Shown here: positions 6,567-14,936 of the stretch, piece after piece
How the letters are laid out: the number at the start of each line of letters is the position of its first letter
Position numbering within the stretch: the first letter of the stretch is position 1
NCBI RefSeq assembly: GCF_003339505.1
Contig: NZ_QPIW01000001.1
Span: 1 to 64,000 of the forward strand
Reading direction: 5' to 3'
Source of the DNA: Runella aurantiaca
GTDB taxonomy: Bacteria; Bacteroidota; Bacteroidia; Cytophagales; Spirosomataceae
DNA length: 64,000 bases
Notes under the pieces: generated by a model
What the model was told of the DNA's origin: nothing
Databases searched by the model: none
The model's input: the letters and a program-made list of their open reading frames with translations, nothing else
Program-made: the position numbers and the translations under genes

Positions 6567-9011
6567 ATGAATCAACGCTACACTTCTGCTTTTGCAGGTT
6601 TTTTGCTCTTTATTTTATCTCAATCCCTTTTGGCGCAAACGTTTAGACTTTCTGGTGAAATACAGGGCACGAGCCAAAAACCGCTAGATGGAGCCGTGGT
6701 TTCTTTGTTGAATGCCAAAGATTCTTCTTTTGTAAAAGCGGCCGTAACCGAAGCCAATGGTCAGTTTGAACTGCTGAACATCAAATCGGCGGCTTATCTG
6801 TTGATGGTGAGCAATTTGGGTTATCAAAAATACATCAGTAAGCCATTTTCAGTGGCGCAAACGGATGCGACGTTACCTGCCGTGGTTTTGGTGGAAGAAA
6901 ACAAAAGTTTGGCAGAAGTAAAGGTAACGGGCAAAAAGCCGTTTGTCGAAACTAAAATTGACCGAACGGTGGTGAATGTGGATGCGCTGATTGGCAATGC
7001 TGGCACAAATGCGTTGGAAGTGCTCGAAAAATCGCCGGGGATTGCCGTTGACCAAAACGGGGGAATTCGGCTGAAAGGCAAATCGGGCGTGGTGGTGTTT
7101 GTGGACGATAAACCTACGTACCTATCGGCCGATGACTTGGCCAATTACCTCAAATCGCTCCCCGCTGGCTCGGTCGAAACCATCGAAATTATGCCCAATC
7201 CGCCCGCCAAATACGACGCGGCGGGGAATGCGGGTGTGATTAATATTCGATTGAAGAAAAATGTGTTGAAAGGATTTAACGGTGGGGTCAATTTGAGCTA
7301 CGGTCAGGGAGTGTACAGACGTACCAACAACAGCCTCAATTTTAATTACCGAATCAATAAGCTTAATTTTTTCAGCAACGCGAGCGTCAACCATAACAGT
7401 ACTTACCAAGACCTTACCATTTGGCGACGCTACTACCAGCCCACGGGAGAATATACCTCGGCATTTACCCAAAATTCGTACATTCAGCGCAATCTGGGTG
7501 GAAATAACCTAAAAGTAGGCGTGGATTTTTACGCGTCCAAAAAAACGACTTTGGGGGTGGTATTGAATGGATTTTACAACCCTTCGTTGGTCAATGTAAC
7601 CAATAAAGCCAAGGTACTGAATGCCGCAAATGAGGTGACAAGCTTGGTGGAGGCCGTCAGCCCTACCGACAGAGTGTGGAAAAACGGCAGCGCCAATTTC
7701 AATTTTACCTATAAATTTGACAGCACGGGCAAAGAACTTTCGACCAATGCCGATTACATTCACTACCAATCGACCAGTAACCAAACCCTGACCAATACCC
7801 TGTTTGATCCTCAAAATAAATTTGTCAGTCAGTCGGTTTTGTTCTCCTCGCTGCCCACTACCATCGACATCAGCACGGCTAAAGTTGATTATACGAGTCC
7901 GTTGAAAAGCGGCGGTAAAATTGAAACGGGGGTGAAAACGAGCTTTATCAAAACGGGAAATGTCGCCGATTTTTTTGATGTTTTGGACGGAAAACGTTTT
8001 CCTAATTATGAGTTTACCAATAACTTTAATTACAAAGAAAACATCAACGCGTCGTACGTAAATTACGCCCGGGAGTTCAAGCGGCTGTCGGTGCAGGCGG
8101 GGCTTCGTTTTGAAAATACCACCATCAAAGGGCATCAATTGGGCAATAAACAAACCAAAGACTCCACTTTTATCCGAAAATACAACAGCTTTTTCCCGAC
8201 ATTTTACGCGCGGTATCGGTTAGATTCGGCCGATGTTCACCAAGTGGGATTCTCGTTTGGCCGTCGGATTGACCGACCCAATTATCAGGACATGAATCCG
8301 TTTTCGTACCCACTCGACCGCTTTACTTATTACGGTGGAAATCCCTTTTTGCAACCGACATTTTCGTACAATTTCGAACTCTCTCACACCTTCAAAAACA
8401 AGATTACCACGACGTTACAGTACAGCCTTGCTAAAAACGTGATTTCGGAAACCAATGAGCAGCGCGGCACGATTTATTACAGTCGCCCGGGCAATTTTGG
8501 GCAGCGGATTTCGTACGGAATTTCGGTCAATGGCAGCTTGCAGCCCACCAAATGGTGGACGCTCAATCTCTATACCGAGTACATCAACAATGGTTTCAAG
8601 GCGACGTTGTACGGTCAAAAGTTAGACGATTCGCGTTTTTATTGGGCGGTTATTCCCACCAATCAATTCCAACTCAGTAGCACTTGGTCGGCCGAATTGG
8701 CAGGGTCGTACCAAAGTACGTTTTTATTGGGTCAACTGCTGATTTATCCGATTGGCTCGGTACGGGCGGGATTGTCCAAAAAGGTATGGAAAAATCAAGG
8801 GACGATTAGACTCAACGTCAGCGATATATTTTATACCAACCAAATCAAGGGAGATATTCGTAACATTGCCAACGCCTCGGCCAACTGGTTCAGCTACTTG
8901 GACTCGCGCGTCGTGACTTTGTCGCTTACGTATCGTTTCAACAAAGGCAAAACCCTGAATGTACGCCAAACGGGTGGCTCAGAAAGTGAGAAAAGTCGGG
9001 TGAGAAGTTGA
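6567..9011 (+). CDS. TonB-linked outer membrane beta-barrel family protein
   Basis: 814 residues. A signal peptide (1-23, ending LLAQ) is followed by a carboxypeptidase-regulatory-like domain (about 25-110: GAVVSLLNAKDSSFVKAAVTEANGQFEL), a TonB-receptor plug (about 115-225: NALEVLEKSPGIAVDQNGGIRLKG, then PPAKYDAAGNAGVINIRLKK) and a long beta-barrel (about 235-800) of the outer-membrane barrel family common in Bacteroidetes (OMP_b-brl_3 type). The barrel includes the typical GRRIDRPNYQDMNPF stretch. Such proteins take up or export unknown substrates in a TonB-dependent way. The gene stands alone behind its own promoter, with no partner that would identify a substrate. Confidence 0.9.
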   Translation: MNQRYTSAFAGFLLFILSQSLLAQTFRLSGEIQGTSQKPLDGAVVSLLNAKDSSFVKAAVTEANGQFELLNIKSAAYLLMVSNLGYQKYISKPFSVAQTDATLPAVVLVEENKSLAEVKVTGKKPFVETKIDRTVVNVDALIGNAGTNALEVLEKSPGIAVDQNGGIRLKGKSGVVVFVDDKPTYLSADDLANYLKSLPAGSVETIEIMPNPPAKYDAAGNAGVINIRLKKNVLKGFNGGVNLSYGQGVYRRTNNSLNFNYRINKLNFFSNASVNHNSTYQDLTIWRRYYQPTGEYTSAFTQNSYIQRNLGGNNLKVGVDFYASKKTTLGVVLNGFYNPSLVNVTNKAKVLNAANEVTSLVEAVSPTDRVWKNGSANFNFTYKFDSTGKELSTNADYIHYQSTSNQTLTNTLFDPQNKFVSQSVLFSSLPTTIDISTAKVDYTSPLKSGGKIETGVKTSFIKTGNVADFFDVLDGKRFPNYEFTNNFNYKENINASYVNYAREFKRLSVQAGLRFENTTIKGHQLGNKQTKDSTFIRKYNSFFPTFYARYRLDSADVHQVGFSFGRRIDRPNYQDMNPFSYPLDRFTYYGGNPFLQPTFSYNFELSHTFKNKITTTLQYSLAKNVISETNEQRGTIYYSRPGNFGQRISYGISVNGSLQPTKWWTLNLYTEYINNGFKATLYGQKLDDSRFYWAVIPTNQFQLSSTWSAELAGSYQSTFLLGQLLIYPIGSVRAGLSKKVWKNQGTIRLNVSDIFYTNQIKGDIRNIANASANWFSYLDSRVVTLSLTYRFNKGKTLNVRQTGGSESEKSRVRS

Positions 9012-9182
9012 CAAATAAGCCGATTTAAGTGATTTCTGGTTGACAGAACCGACGTATAAGACGCATTATTTATGGTTCTATCAATTGAAATTTAAAAATA
9101 GTTTCAACTGGAAAGTATGGATTTGTTGGCGTATTTTGCGATGGAGTAAATTTCGTTAATCACCCAATTGCTTAAATCATTC

Positions 9183-10052
9183 ATGATAACCATCCAAAAC
9201 GCCGATGTCCAAGCCACCATCAATCCCAAAGGTGCGGAGCTCAATAGCTTGGTTTTGCTCGCTTCCCAGCTTGAATTTATGTGGCAGGGAAATCCTGATT
9301 TTTGGGGCAAACATTCGCCCGTTTTGTTTCCAATTGTGGGAGGCCTGAAAGACAATACTTACTATTTTGACGGTACAGCCTACCACCTTCCCCGCCACGG
9401 GTTTGCCCGTGAAAAAACCTTTGCGGTGGAGCAACAACAAAGTGATTCAGTTACGTTTTTGTTGACCCACGACGAAAGTACGTTGGCCGTGTACCCGTTT
9501 GAATTTGCGTTTCGGGTTCGGTATTCGCTATTGAACAATCAATTGAAAGTCAGTTATTTGGTGGAAAATTCAAGCGGCGACGCGCTGTGGTTTTCGGTGG
9601 GAGCGCACCCAGCCTTTAAAGTGCCGTTGGTAGAAGGAACGCAGTATGAAGACTATCTTTTGAGTTTCAATAAATCCGAAGATTGGGCACGGTGGCCGCT
9701 AACGCTGGAAGGAATGGTTGAAAAAACGCCTGTTTTGTTGGCGGAGCAATCAACGGATTTGCCGCTGACTAAAGAACTATTTTATGAGGATGCGCTTGTC
9801 TTCAAAAACTATCGTTCCGACAGCGTGGTGCTGCACACGCCAAAATCCCCTCATTCGCTACAATTTGATTTTCCCGATTTTTCTTATCTCGGCATTTGGG
9901 CCGCCAAAAACGCCGACTTCGTTTGTATCGAACCTTGGTGCGGAATCGCCGATTCGGTGGACCATAACCAAGACATTACCCAAAAAGAAGGGATTATTGA
10001 GTTGGCAGCCAAAGAACATTTTGAGCGGAGTTGGACGGTGACTTTGGGGTGA
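9183..10052 (+). CDS. Aldose 1-epimerase family protein
   Basis: 289 residues from the ATG at 9183 (MITIQNADVQATINPKGAEL); an upstream in-frame TTG at 9168 is less likely. The fold is galactose-mutarotase-like. Conserved points are NPKGAELNSL, FWGKHSPVLFPIVGGL, the YHLPRHGFAREKTF segment with its active-site histidine, and SVGAHPAFKVPL with the second histidine. This subgroup (YeaD/LacX-like) is often annotated as aldose 1-epimerase, but its sugar, possibly a hexose or hexose-phosphate, is not established here. It stands alone between the barrel gene and a minus-strand block. Confidence 0.85.
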   Translation: MITIQNADVQATINPKGAELNSLVLLASQLEFMWQGNPDFWGKHSPVLFPIVGGLKDNTYYFDGTAYHLPRHGFAREKTFAVEQQQSDSVTFLLTHDESTLAVYPFEFAFRVRYSLLNNQLKVSYLVENSSGDALWFSVGAHPAFKVPLVEGTQYEDYLLSFNKSEDWARWPLTLEGMVEKTPVLLAEQSTDLPLTKELFYEDALVFKNYRSDSVVLHTPKSPHSLQFDFPDFSYLGIWAAKNADFVCIEPWCGIADSVDHNQDITQKEGIIELAAKEHFERSWTVTLG

Positions 10053-10063
10053 GGAATGTTTTG

Positions 10064-10270
10064 CTAGGCGGCCAATGCTACATTTACGTCCATTTCAGCG
10101 AGTAAAGCTAAAAGTTGTTTGGTGAGGTTAGTTTTCAATTCCTGATACTGTACAATTGCCAACGTATCAGGAATTTCCTGAGCTTCATGTCGTACGAGTG
10201 CGGCATTGATACGACCAATGCTCTCAAGTGTATATTGAATTTCATCTTGGAGTGATTCGTAAGCTTTCAT
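10064..10270 (-). CDS. Small hypothetical protein next to nucleotidyltransferase-like gene
   Basis: 68 residues, helical and coiled-coil-like (MKAYESLQDEIQYTLESIGR; LKTNLTKQLLALLAEMD). It is 18 bases downstream of, and on the same strand as, a nucleotidyltransferase-fold gene, so the two are likely co-expressed. I recognise no family. Size and position would fit a small binding partner such as an antitoxin or a HEPN-like helper, but no RxxxxH motif is present and this is only a possibility. Confidence 0.6.
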   Translation of the reverse strand: MKAYESLQDEIQYTLESIGRINAALVRHEAQEIPDTLAIVQYQELKTNLTKQLLALLAEMDVNVALAA

Positions 10271-10288
10271 AAAATTTTCAGTTTAATC

Positions 10289-10747
10289 TCATTTGTCGTC
10301 TTTTGAAATTTTCATTTTTAATATTCCTTTTGACCTTCTTTTGCGGTCTTTGGTGAGAAGATGATACCAATCCAGTTCATTAAATTTAGAAAAATTATAA
10401 TTAAGATGCCCAAGAGGATATAGTTTGACAAAGTAGGCATCTACCTGAGGAAATGCGATTCTGAGTGAGCCAAGAGCCTTATAATGTGAATCGTATGTGT
10501 AGTGATTAACAAAACAAACAACGTCAATGTCATTGGGTCGGGTTTTTAACGTTGCAAAGCTGCCATCAATCCAAATGTCAAATTCAGATAATCCTAGCGC
10601 CTTAACTGAATGTATAAATTTTTTGAATGAGCGGTAAATGTTCAAACGATGCTCATTGAAAATGAAATATTCTTCCAATTGGTAAGTATCTATACTGACA
10701 ATATCGTAAGAGACTAAGTGGCCGTTTGGATCAAAGGTTATTGACAT
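10289..10747 (-). CDS. DUF6932-like nucleotidyltransferase-fold protein
   Basis: 152 residues. IWIDGSFATLKTRPNDIDVVCF (about 59-79) contains the nucleotidyltransferase signature GS (62-63) followed by the DxD pair D73/D75, the metal-binding acids of the polymerase-beta-like fold. The N-terminus (ITFDPNGHLVSYDIVSIDTYQLEE) fits the DUF6932 group as I recall it. Members of this fold in small two-gene units are often toxin-antitoxin components that modify RNA or proteins with nucleotides. The 68-residue gene immediately downstream is the natural partner candidate. Function unproven. Confidence 0.7.
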   Translation of the reverse strand: MSITFDPNGHLVSYDIVSIDTYQLEEYFIFNEHRLNIYRSFKKFIHSVKALGLSEFDIWIDGSFATLKTRPNDIDVVCFVNHYTYDSHYKALGSLRIAFPQVDAYFVKLYPLGHLNYNFSKFNELDWYHLLTKDRKRRSKGILKMKISKDDK

Positions 10748-10778
10748 AGATTCTTTATAATAAAATCAGTATTTAAAC

Positions 10779-11471
10779 TTACACACCCTTCTCCAACATT
10801 CCTTCTAGCACTTGCCACACATTTTCGGCCACGATTTTTGCCCCGACGGCGTTGGGATGGATGCCGTCTTTTTGGTTAAGTTTTACTTCGCCGCCTACGT
10901 TTTCGAGGAGGAAAGGAATGAGTTCTACCTTGTTTTTCTGGGCCAATTCGGGATAAATTACTTTAAATTCGTCGGCGTATTTTTTGCCCATACTGGGTGG
11001 CACCTGCATACCCGCTAATACAATCTTGGCTTCGGGGTATTTGGCTTTTACCTTGTCAATCATGGATTGGAGGTTTTTGCGGGTTTCAGTGGCGGGAATC
11101 CCGCGCAGACCGTCGTTGCCGCCCAATTCCAGAATGAAAATATCAACGGGGTTTTTCAGTACCCAATCCAAACGGCTGTTGCCGCCCGAAGTAGTCTCGC
11201 CACTGACACCCGCATTCACGATTTTATAAGGTAATTTGAGCGAATCTAGCCGATTTTGGAGCTGTGCAGGGTACGATTCCGAAGGCTCCAGACCGTAACC
11301 CGCCGTGAGGCTATTGCCAAAAATAAGAATGTTCTTAACTGTTTTTACGGGGGTAGCGGGGCTGCTTTTGGTTGCGGAAGTTTGCTCATCAGAGGGTTTT
11401 TCGGTGTTGGTACAGGCCACAAAGGCGAACATCAAAAAATAAAGCAGAAAGATTGAAACTATTTTAGGCAT
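10779..11471 (-). CDS. Arylesterase / SGNH-GDSL hydrolase (TesA-like), lipoprotein
   Basis: 230 residues. The N-terminus is a lipoprotein-type signal ending FAFVACT, so the enzyme should be tethered to a membrane in the periplasm. SGNH blocks are all present: GNSLTAGYG (nucleophile serine), the glycine of block II in NAGVSGET, GGNDGLRG (block III asparagine) and DGIHPN (block V aspartate and histidine). Family members hydrolyse thioesters, aryl esters or lysophospholipids. It is divergent from the LolD-like ABC ATPase and FtsX-like permease genes, the same neighbourhood as tesA-ybbA-ybbP in E. coli, which supports a TesA-type role. Confidence 0.9.
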   Translation of the reverse strand: MPKIVSIFLLYFLMFAFVACTNTEKPSDEQTSATKSSPATPVKTVKNILIFGNSLTAGYGLEPSESYPAQLQNRLDSLKLPYKIVNAGVSGETTSGGNSRLDWVLKNPVDIFILELGGNDGLRGIPATETRKNLQSMIDKVKAKYPEAKIVLAGMQVPPSMGKKYADEFKVIYPELAQKNKVELIPFLLENVGGEVKLNQKDGIHPNAVGAKIVAENVWQVLEGMLEKGV

Positions 11472-11580
11472 AATGTATTTTGATTAGAATACTGGTATAA
11501 AATAAACTCATGCAAAGACGTATAAGTTTCTGAAACACTGTCGTTTCTTTGCAGCTTGGCGTGAATTCTAAACATAGACT

Positions 11581-12264
11581 ATGGCAAATATACTTCATCT
11601 TCATCAGGTTGGGAAAGTTTATCGGAGTGGTAATCGAGATTTAAAAGTACTGGATGACGTCAATTTTTCGGTCGAAGCAGGCTCTACGCTTTCGATTGTC
11701 GGGCCGTCGGGCAGTGGAAAAACAACTTTACTTGGTCTTTGTGCAGGATTGGATCGCGCGTCGAGCGGACAGGTTGAACTAAACGGCATCGGTCTAAACC
11801 AACTCAACGAAGATGAATTGGCGTCGGTCAGGAACCGTTACATTGGATTTATTTTTCAGAATTTTCAACTCATGCCCACCCTCACGGCGCTCGAAAACGT
11901 GATGGTGCCGCTGGAATTGCGCGGCGAAAAAAACGTTCGCAGTCGCGCCTTGGACTTGCTTGATAAGGTGGGCTTGGCCGACAGAGGGCACCATTATCCG
12001 ACGCAGTTGAGCGGCGGCGAGCAGCAGCGCGTATCGTTGGCGCGGGCATTTTCCAACCAACCCCAAATCCTTTTTGCCGATGAGCCTACGGGAAACCTAG
12101 ACGCTGAAACGGGTGTGAAAGTGGAGAAATTGCTGTTTGATTTGAACAAAGAATCAGGAACTACGCTCATTCTCGTGACCCACAACCTCGAATTGGCCGC
12201 CAAAACCCAGCGAATCATTCGCATCAAAGGCGGGAAGATTCTTTCAGATACGCTTACTTCATAA
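11581..12264 (+). CDS. ABC transporter ATP-binding protein (YbbA/LolD-like)
   Basis: 227 residues. Walker A is GPSGSGKTT (41-49), a Q-loop lies in FIFQNFQLMPTLTALENV, the signature is LSGGEQQR, Walker B is ILFADEPTGNLD, and an H-loop follows in LILVTHNLE. The LxPxLTAxENV pattern places it with MacB/LolD/YbbA-type ATPases that drive FtsX-like permeases in extruding lipids, lipoproteins or peptides. The cognate permease is 127 bases downstream, with an inverted-repeat element in between. Neighbouring tesA-like gene: see the arylesterase entry. Confidence 0.92.
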   Translation: MANILHLHQVGKVYRSGNRDLKVLDDVNFSVEAGSTLSIVGPSGSGKTTLLGLCAGLDRASSGQVELNGIGLNQLNEDELASVRNRYIGFIFQNFQLMPTLTALENVMVPLELRGEKNVRSRALDLLDKVGLADRGHHYPTQLSGGEQQRVSLARAFSNQPQILFADEPTGNLDAETGVKVEKLLFDLNKESGTTLILVTHNLELAAKTQRIIRIKGGKILSDTLTS

Positions 12265-12269
12265 AAATA

Positions 12270-12377
12270 ACCACAGCGTTCCACGGAGTGATGCACTGAG
12301 TTACACTGAGAAACAGAACTTTGTGATACCCTGTGCAAAAACTCGCGGCGGCAGCCCGCTCCGTGTAACTCTGTGGT
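12270..12377. repeat. Inverted-repeat element (REP/MITE-like) between the ABC genes
   Basis: Arms accacagcgttccacggag (12270-12288) and ctccgtgtaactctgtggt (12359-12377) are reverse complements at 17 of 19 positions, giving a roughly 108-bp palindromic unit. Inside it a cactgag motif recurs (12294-12300, 12304-12310). The unit fills almost the whole gap between ATPase and permease genes. I expect it to be dispersed elsewhere in the genome; it may fold in the transcript. Confidence 0.6.
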
Positions 12378-12391
12378 AAAAAAAAATTAAA

Positions 12392-14932
12392 ATGAATAAT
12401 AAGATAAATTTTGCGTGGCTGGTCACGATGGCTTGGCGCGACAGTCGGCGCAATTATTCGCGTTTGTTGCTTTTTGTTTCTTCCATTGTCTTGGGCATTG
12501 CGGCGTTGGTGGCTATCTATTCTTTGGGCTACAACTTGCAACAAAATATTGATACACAGGCTGCTTCGCTGTTGGGAGCCGACTTGGAGCTTTCCGACAA
12601 TACGCCACCGAGTCCCAAAATGACCCATTTGGTTGATTCGTTAAAAGGGCAGCAATCAAAAGAGTTGAGCTTTGCGTCCATGATTTATTTCCCCAAAAAC
12701 AGCGGTACGCGTTTGGCGCAGATTCGGGCGTTGGAGGGTGATTTTCCGTATTATGGGGAATTGGAAACCGAGCCAGCCTCGGCGGGCAAAACCTTCCGCA
12801 ACAAAAAAGAAGTGCTGGTAGACCAAACGCTCATGCTGCAATACCAAGCCAACGTGGGCGATTCGCTCAAAGTAGGCGAGGTGACGTTTTTGATTGCGGG
12901 GATTTTGAAAAAAGCCCCCGGACAAACGGGCATTGCGGCCACGGTAGCGCCGTCGGTGTACATTCCGTTGTCGTATTTGAAGCAAACGAATTTGGCGCAA
13001 AAGGGCAGCCGTATCACGTATCGTTATTATTTCAAATTTGCGCCCAAGGTCAATATGCCGCTGCTGGTCAAGAAGATTGAACCCACAGTAGAGGCCGAAG
13101 ATTACAACTACCGCACCGTCGAAAGTCAAAAGGAAGACACGGGGCGCTCATTTCGCGATTTGACACGTTTTTTGAGTTTGGTTGGCTTTATTGCGTTGCT
13201 TTTGGGGTGTGTTGGGGTGGCGAGTGCCATTCATATTTACATCAAAGAAAAGCTCAATTCCATCGCTATTTTGCGGTGTTTAGGTGTAAAAGCGTCACAA
13301 GCATTTCTGATTTATTTGATTCAGATTTCAGGAATCGGTTTGATTGGGTCGTTGCTCGGGGCGGGATTGGGAGCGGTGATTCAGCAATTTTTGCCTGCCG
13401 TATTGAAAGACTTTCTACCGTTTGAGTTGGCGACCGAATTGTCGTTTTCGGCCATCGGACAAGGCGTTGTGTTGGGGGTGATTATCTCCAATCTGTTTGC
13501 GTTGTTGTCGTTGGTTTCCATTCGGAAAGTGTCACCGCTTAATGTGCTTCGAGCCTCGTACGAACAGACAACCATCACCAAAGACCCACTGAAATGGCTC
13601 GTTTATGCCCTTATTTTGCTGTTTGTGTTCGGATTTACGTGGTTGCAAATGAAAAAATGGACCGATGCCGTAGCCTTTACGGGTGGGGTAACGATGGCGT
13701 TTTTGCTGCTCTTGGGTATGGCTTCGCTGTTGATGTGGTTGGTGCGCCGTTTCTTCCCTTCTTCGTGGGGGTATTTGGGGCGGCAGGGATTGGCAAATTT
13801 GTACCGTCCCAACAACCAAACGGCCATTTTGATGGTCTCTATTGGCTTGGGAACCATGTTTATCTGTACGTTGCTTTTTGTGCAAAACCTTTTGCTGGCC
13901 CGCATCAAACTTTCGACCGACGGCGACCAACCCAACATGGTACTGTTTGATATTCAGACGCCGCAAAAAGCGCCCGTGATTGCTTTGTTGAAACAACAAA
14001 ACTTGCCCGTTTTACAGTCGGTGCCGATTGTGACGATGCGATTGGATGAACTGAACGGACAAACCTCCGTGGAAGCACTCAAAGATACCACCAATAAACG
14101 TTGGCGGGGGCTGTTTAGCCGCGAATACCGCGTCACCTTCCGCGATTCGCTGATTTCGACCGAAAAAATAGTGAAAGGTAAATGGATTGGCGAAGCAAAA
14201 GACCCCGCCGCACCCGTGCCTATTTCGTTGGAGGATGGCTACGCGGAGCGCAATACCATCAAAGTTGGTGATACGCTGACCTTCAACGTGCAGGGAACCA
14301 TGCTCACGACCGTGGTGGCGAGTCTGCGCGATGTGGATTGGGCGGGCGTACAAACCAATTTTTTGGTGTTGTTTCCCAAAGGGGTATTGGAAGACGCGCC
14401 GCAGTTTCACGTATTTCTGACGCACGTACCCAACAACCAAGTGTCGGCGAAGTTTCAGCAGTCGGTTGTGCAGCAATTCCCTAATATCTCGATGATTGAT
14501 TTGGGGCTTATTCTCACCGTTTTGGACGATATTTCTACCAAAATCGGCTTTGTGATTCGCTTCATGGCGGGCTTTAGCATTCTGACAGGCTTGATTGTCC
14601 TCATTGCGTCGGTGTTGATTTCCAAGTACCAACGTATTCAGGAAAGCGTGTTGTTAAGAACATTAGGCGCAAGCCGTCGGCAGATTTTGGTAATTACGGC
14701 CTTAGAATACTTCTTTTTGGGAACATTGGCCGCCGCAACGGGCGTTTTATTGGCCGTAGGCGGTGGTTGGGCACTGGCACGTTTCAGCTTTGAAACAGAT
14801 TTTAACCCTCAATTCCTGCCCGTTTTGGTGGTGTTTTTGGTAGTGCCTGCCATCACGGTATTCATCGGTTTGATTAATAGTTGGGGGATTTTGTCGCGTT
14901 CACCGCTGGAGGTTTTACGGCAAGATGTGTAA
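12392..14932 (+). CDS. FtsX-like permease family protein (YbbP-like)
   Basis: 846 residues. One membrane helix at about 25-45 precedes an extracytoplasmic MacB-type core domain, then come three helices (about 260-400, with the typical LNSIAILRCLGVKASQ segment) and two more in the middle (about 400-450). A second periplasmic domain and three C-terminal helices follow (about 715-840), with the matching SVLLRTLGASRRQIL segment. This duplicated FtsX layout with ten predicted helices is the YbbP type. It works with the ATPase encoded upstream, probably extruding lipid or lipoprotein-like material. The stop lies 4 bases from the convergent MFS gene. Confidence 0.9.
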   Translation: MNNKINFAWLVTMAWRDSRRNYSRLLLFVSSIVLGIAALVAIYSLGYNLQQNIDTQAASLLGADLELSDNTPPSPKMTHLVDSLKGQQSKELSFASMIYFPKNSGTRLAQIRALEGDFPYYGELETEPASAGKTFRNKKEVLVDQTLMLQYQANVGDSLKVGEVTFLIAGILKKAPGQTGIAATVAPSVYIPLSYLKQTNLAQKGSRITYRYYFKFAPKVNMPLLVKKIEPTVEAEDYNYRTVESQKEDTGRSFRDLTRFLSLVGFIALLLGCVGVASAIHIYIKEKLNSIAILRCLGVKASQAFLIYLIQISGIGLIGSLLGAGLGAVIQQFLPAVLKDFLPFELATELSFSAIGQGVVLGVIISNLFALLSLVSIRKVSPLNVLRASYEQTTITKDPLKWLVYALILLFVFGFTWLQMKKWTDAVAFTGGVTMAFLLLLGMASLLMWLVRRFFPSSWGYLGRQGLANLYRPNNQTAILMVSIGLGTMFICTLLFVQNLLLARIKLSTDGDQPNMVLFDIQTPQKAPVIALLKQQNLPVLQSVPIVTMRLDELNGQTSVEALKDTTNKRWRGLFSREYRVTFRDSLISTEKIVKGKWIGEAKDPAAPVPISLEDGYAERNTIKVGDTLTFNVQGTMLTTVVASLRDVDWAGVQTNFLVLFPKGVLEDAPQFHVFLTHVPNNQVSAKFQQSVVQQFPNISMIDLGLILTVLDDISTKIGFVIRFMAGFSILTGLIVLIASVLISKYQRIQESVLLRTLGASRRQILVITALEYFFLGTLAAATGVLLAVGGGWALARFSFETDFNPQFLPVLVVFLVVPAITVFIGLINSWGILSRSPLEVLRQDV

Positions 14933-14936
14933 ATCC

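Noticed and set aside
7509-8153. Open frame on the minus strand opposite the TonB-linked barrel gene
   Set aside because: Antisense shadow of an 814-residue gene with clear domains.
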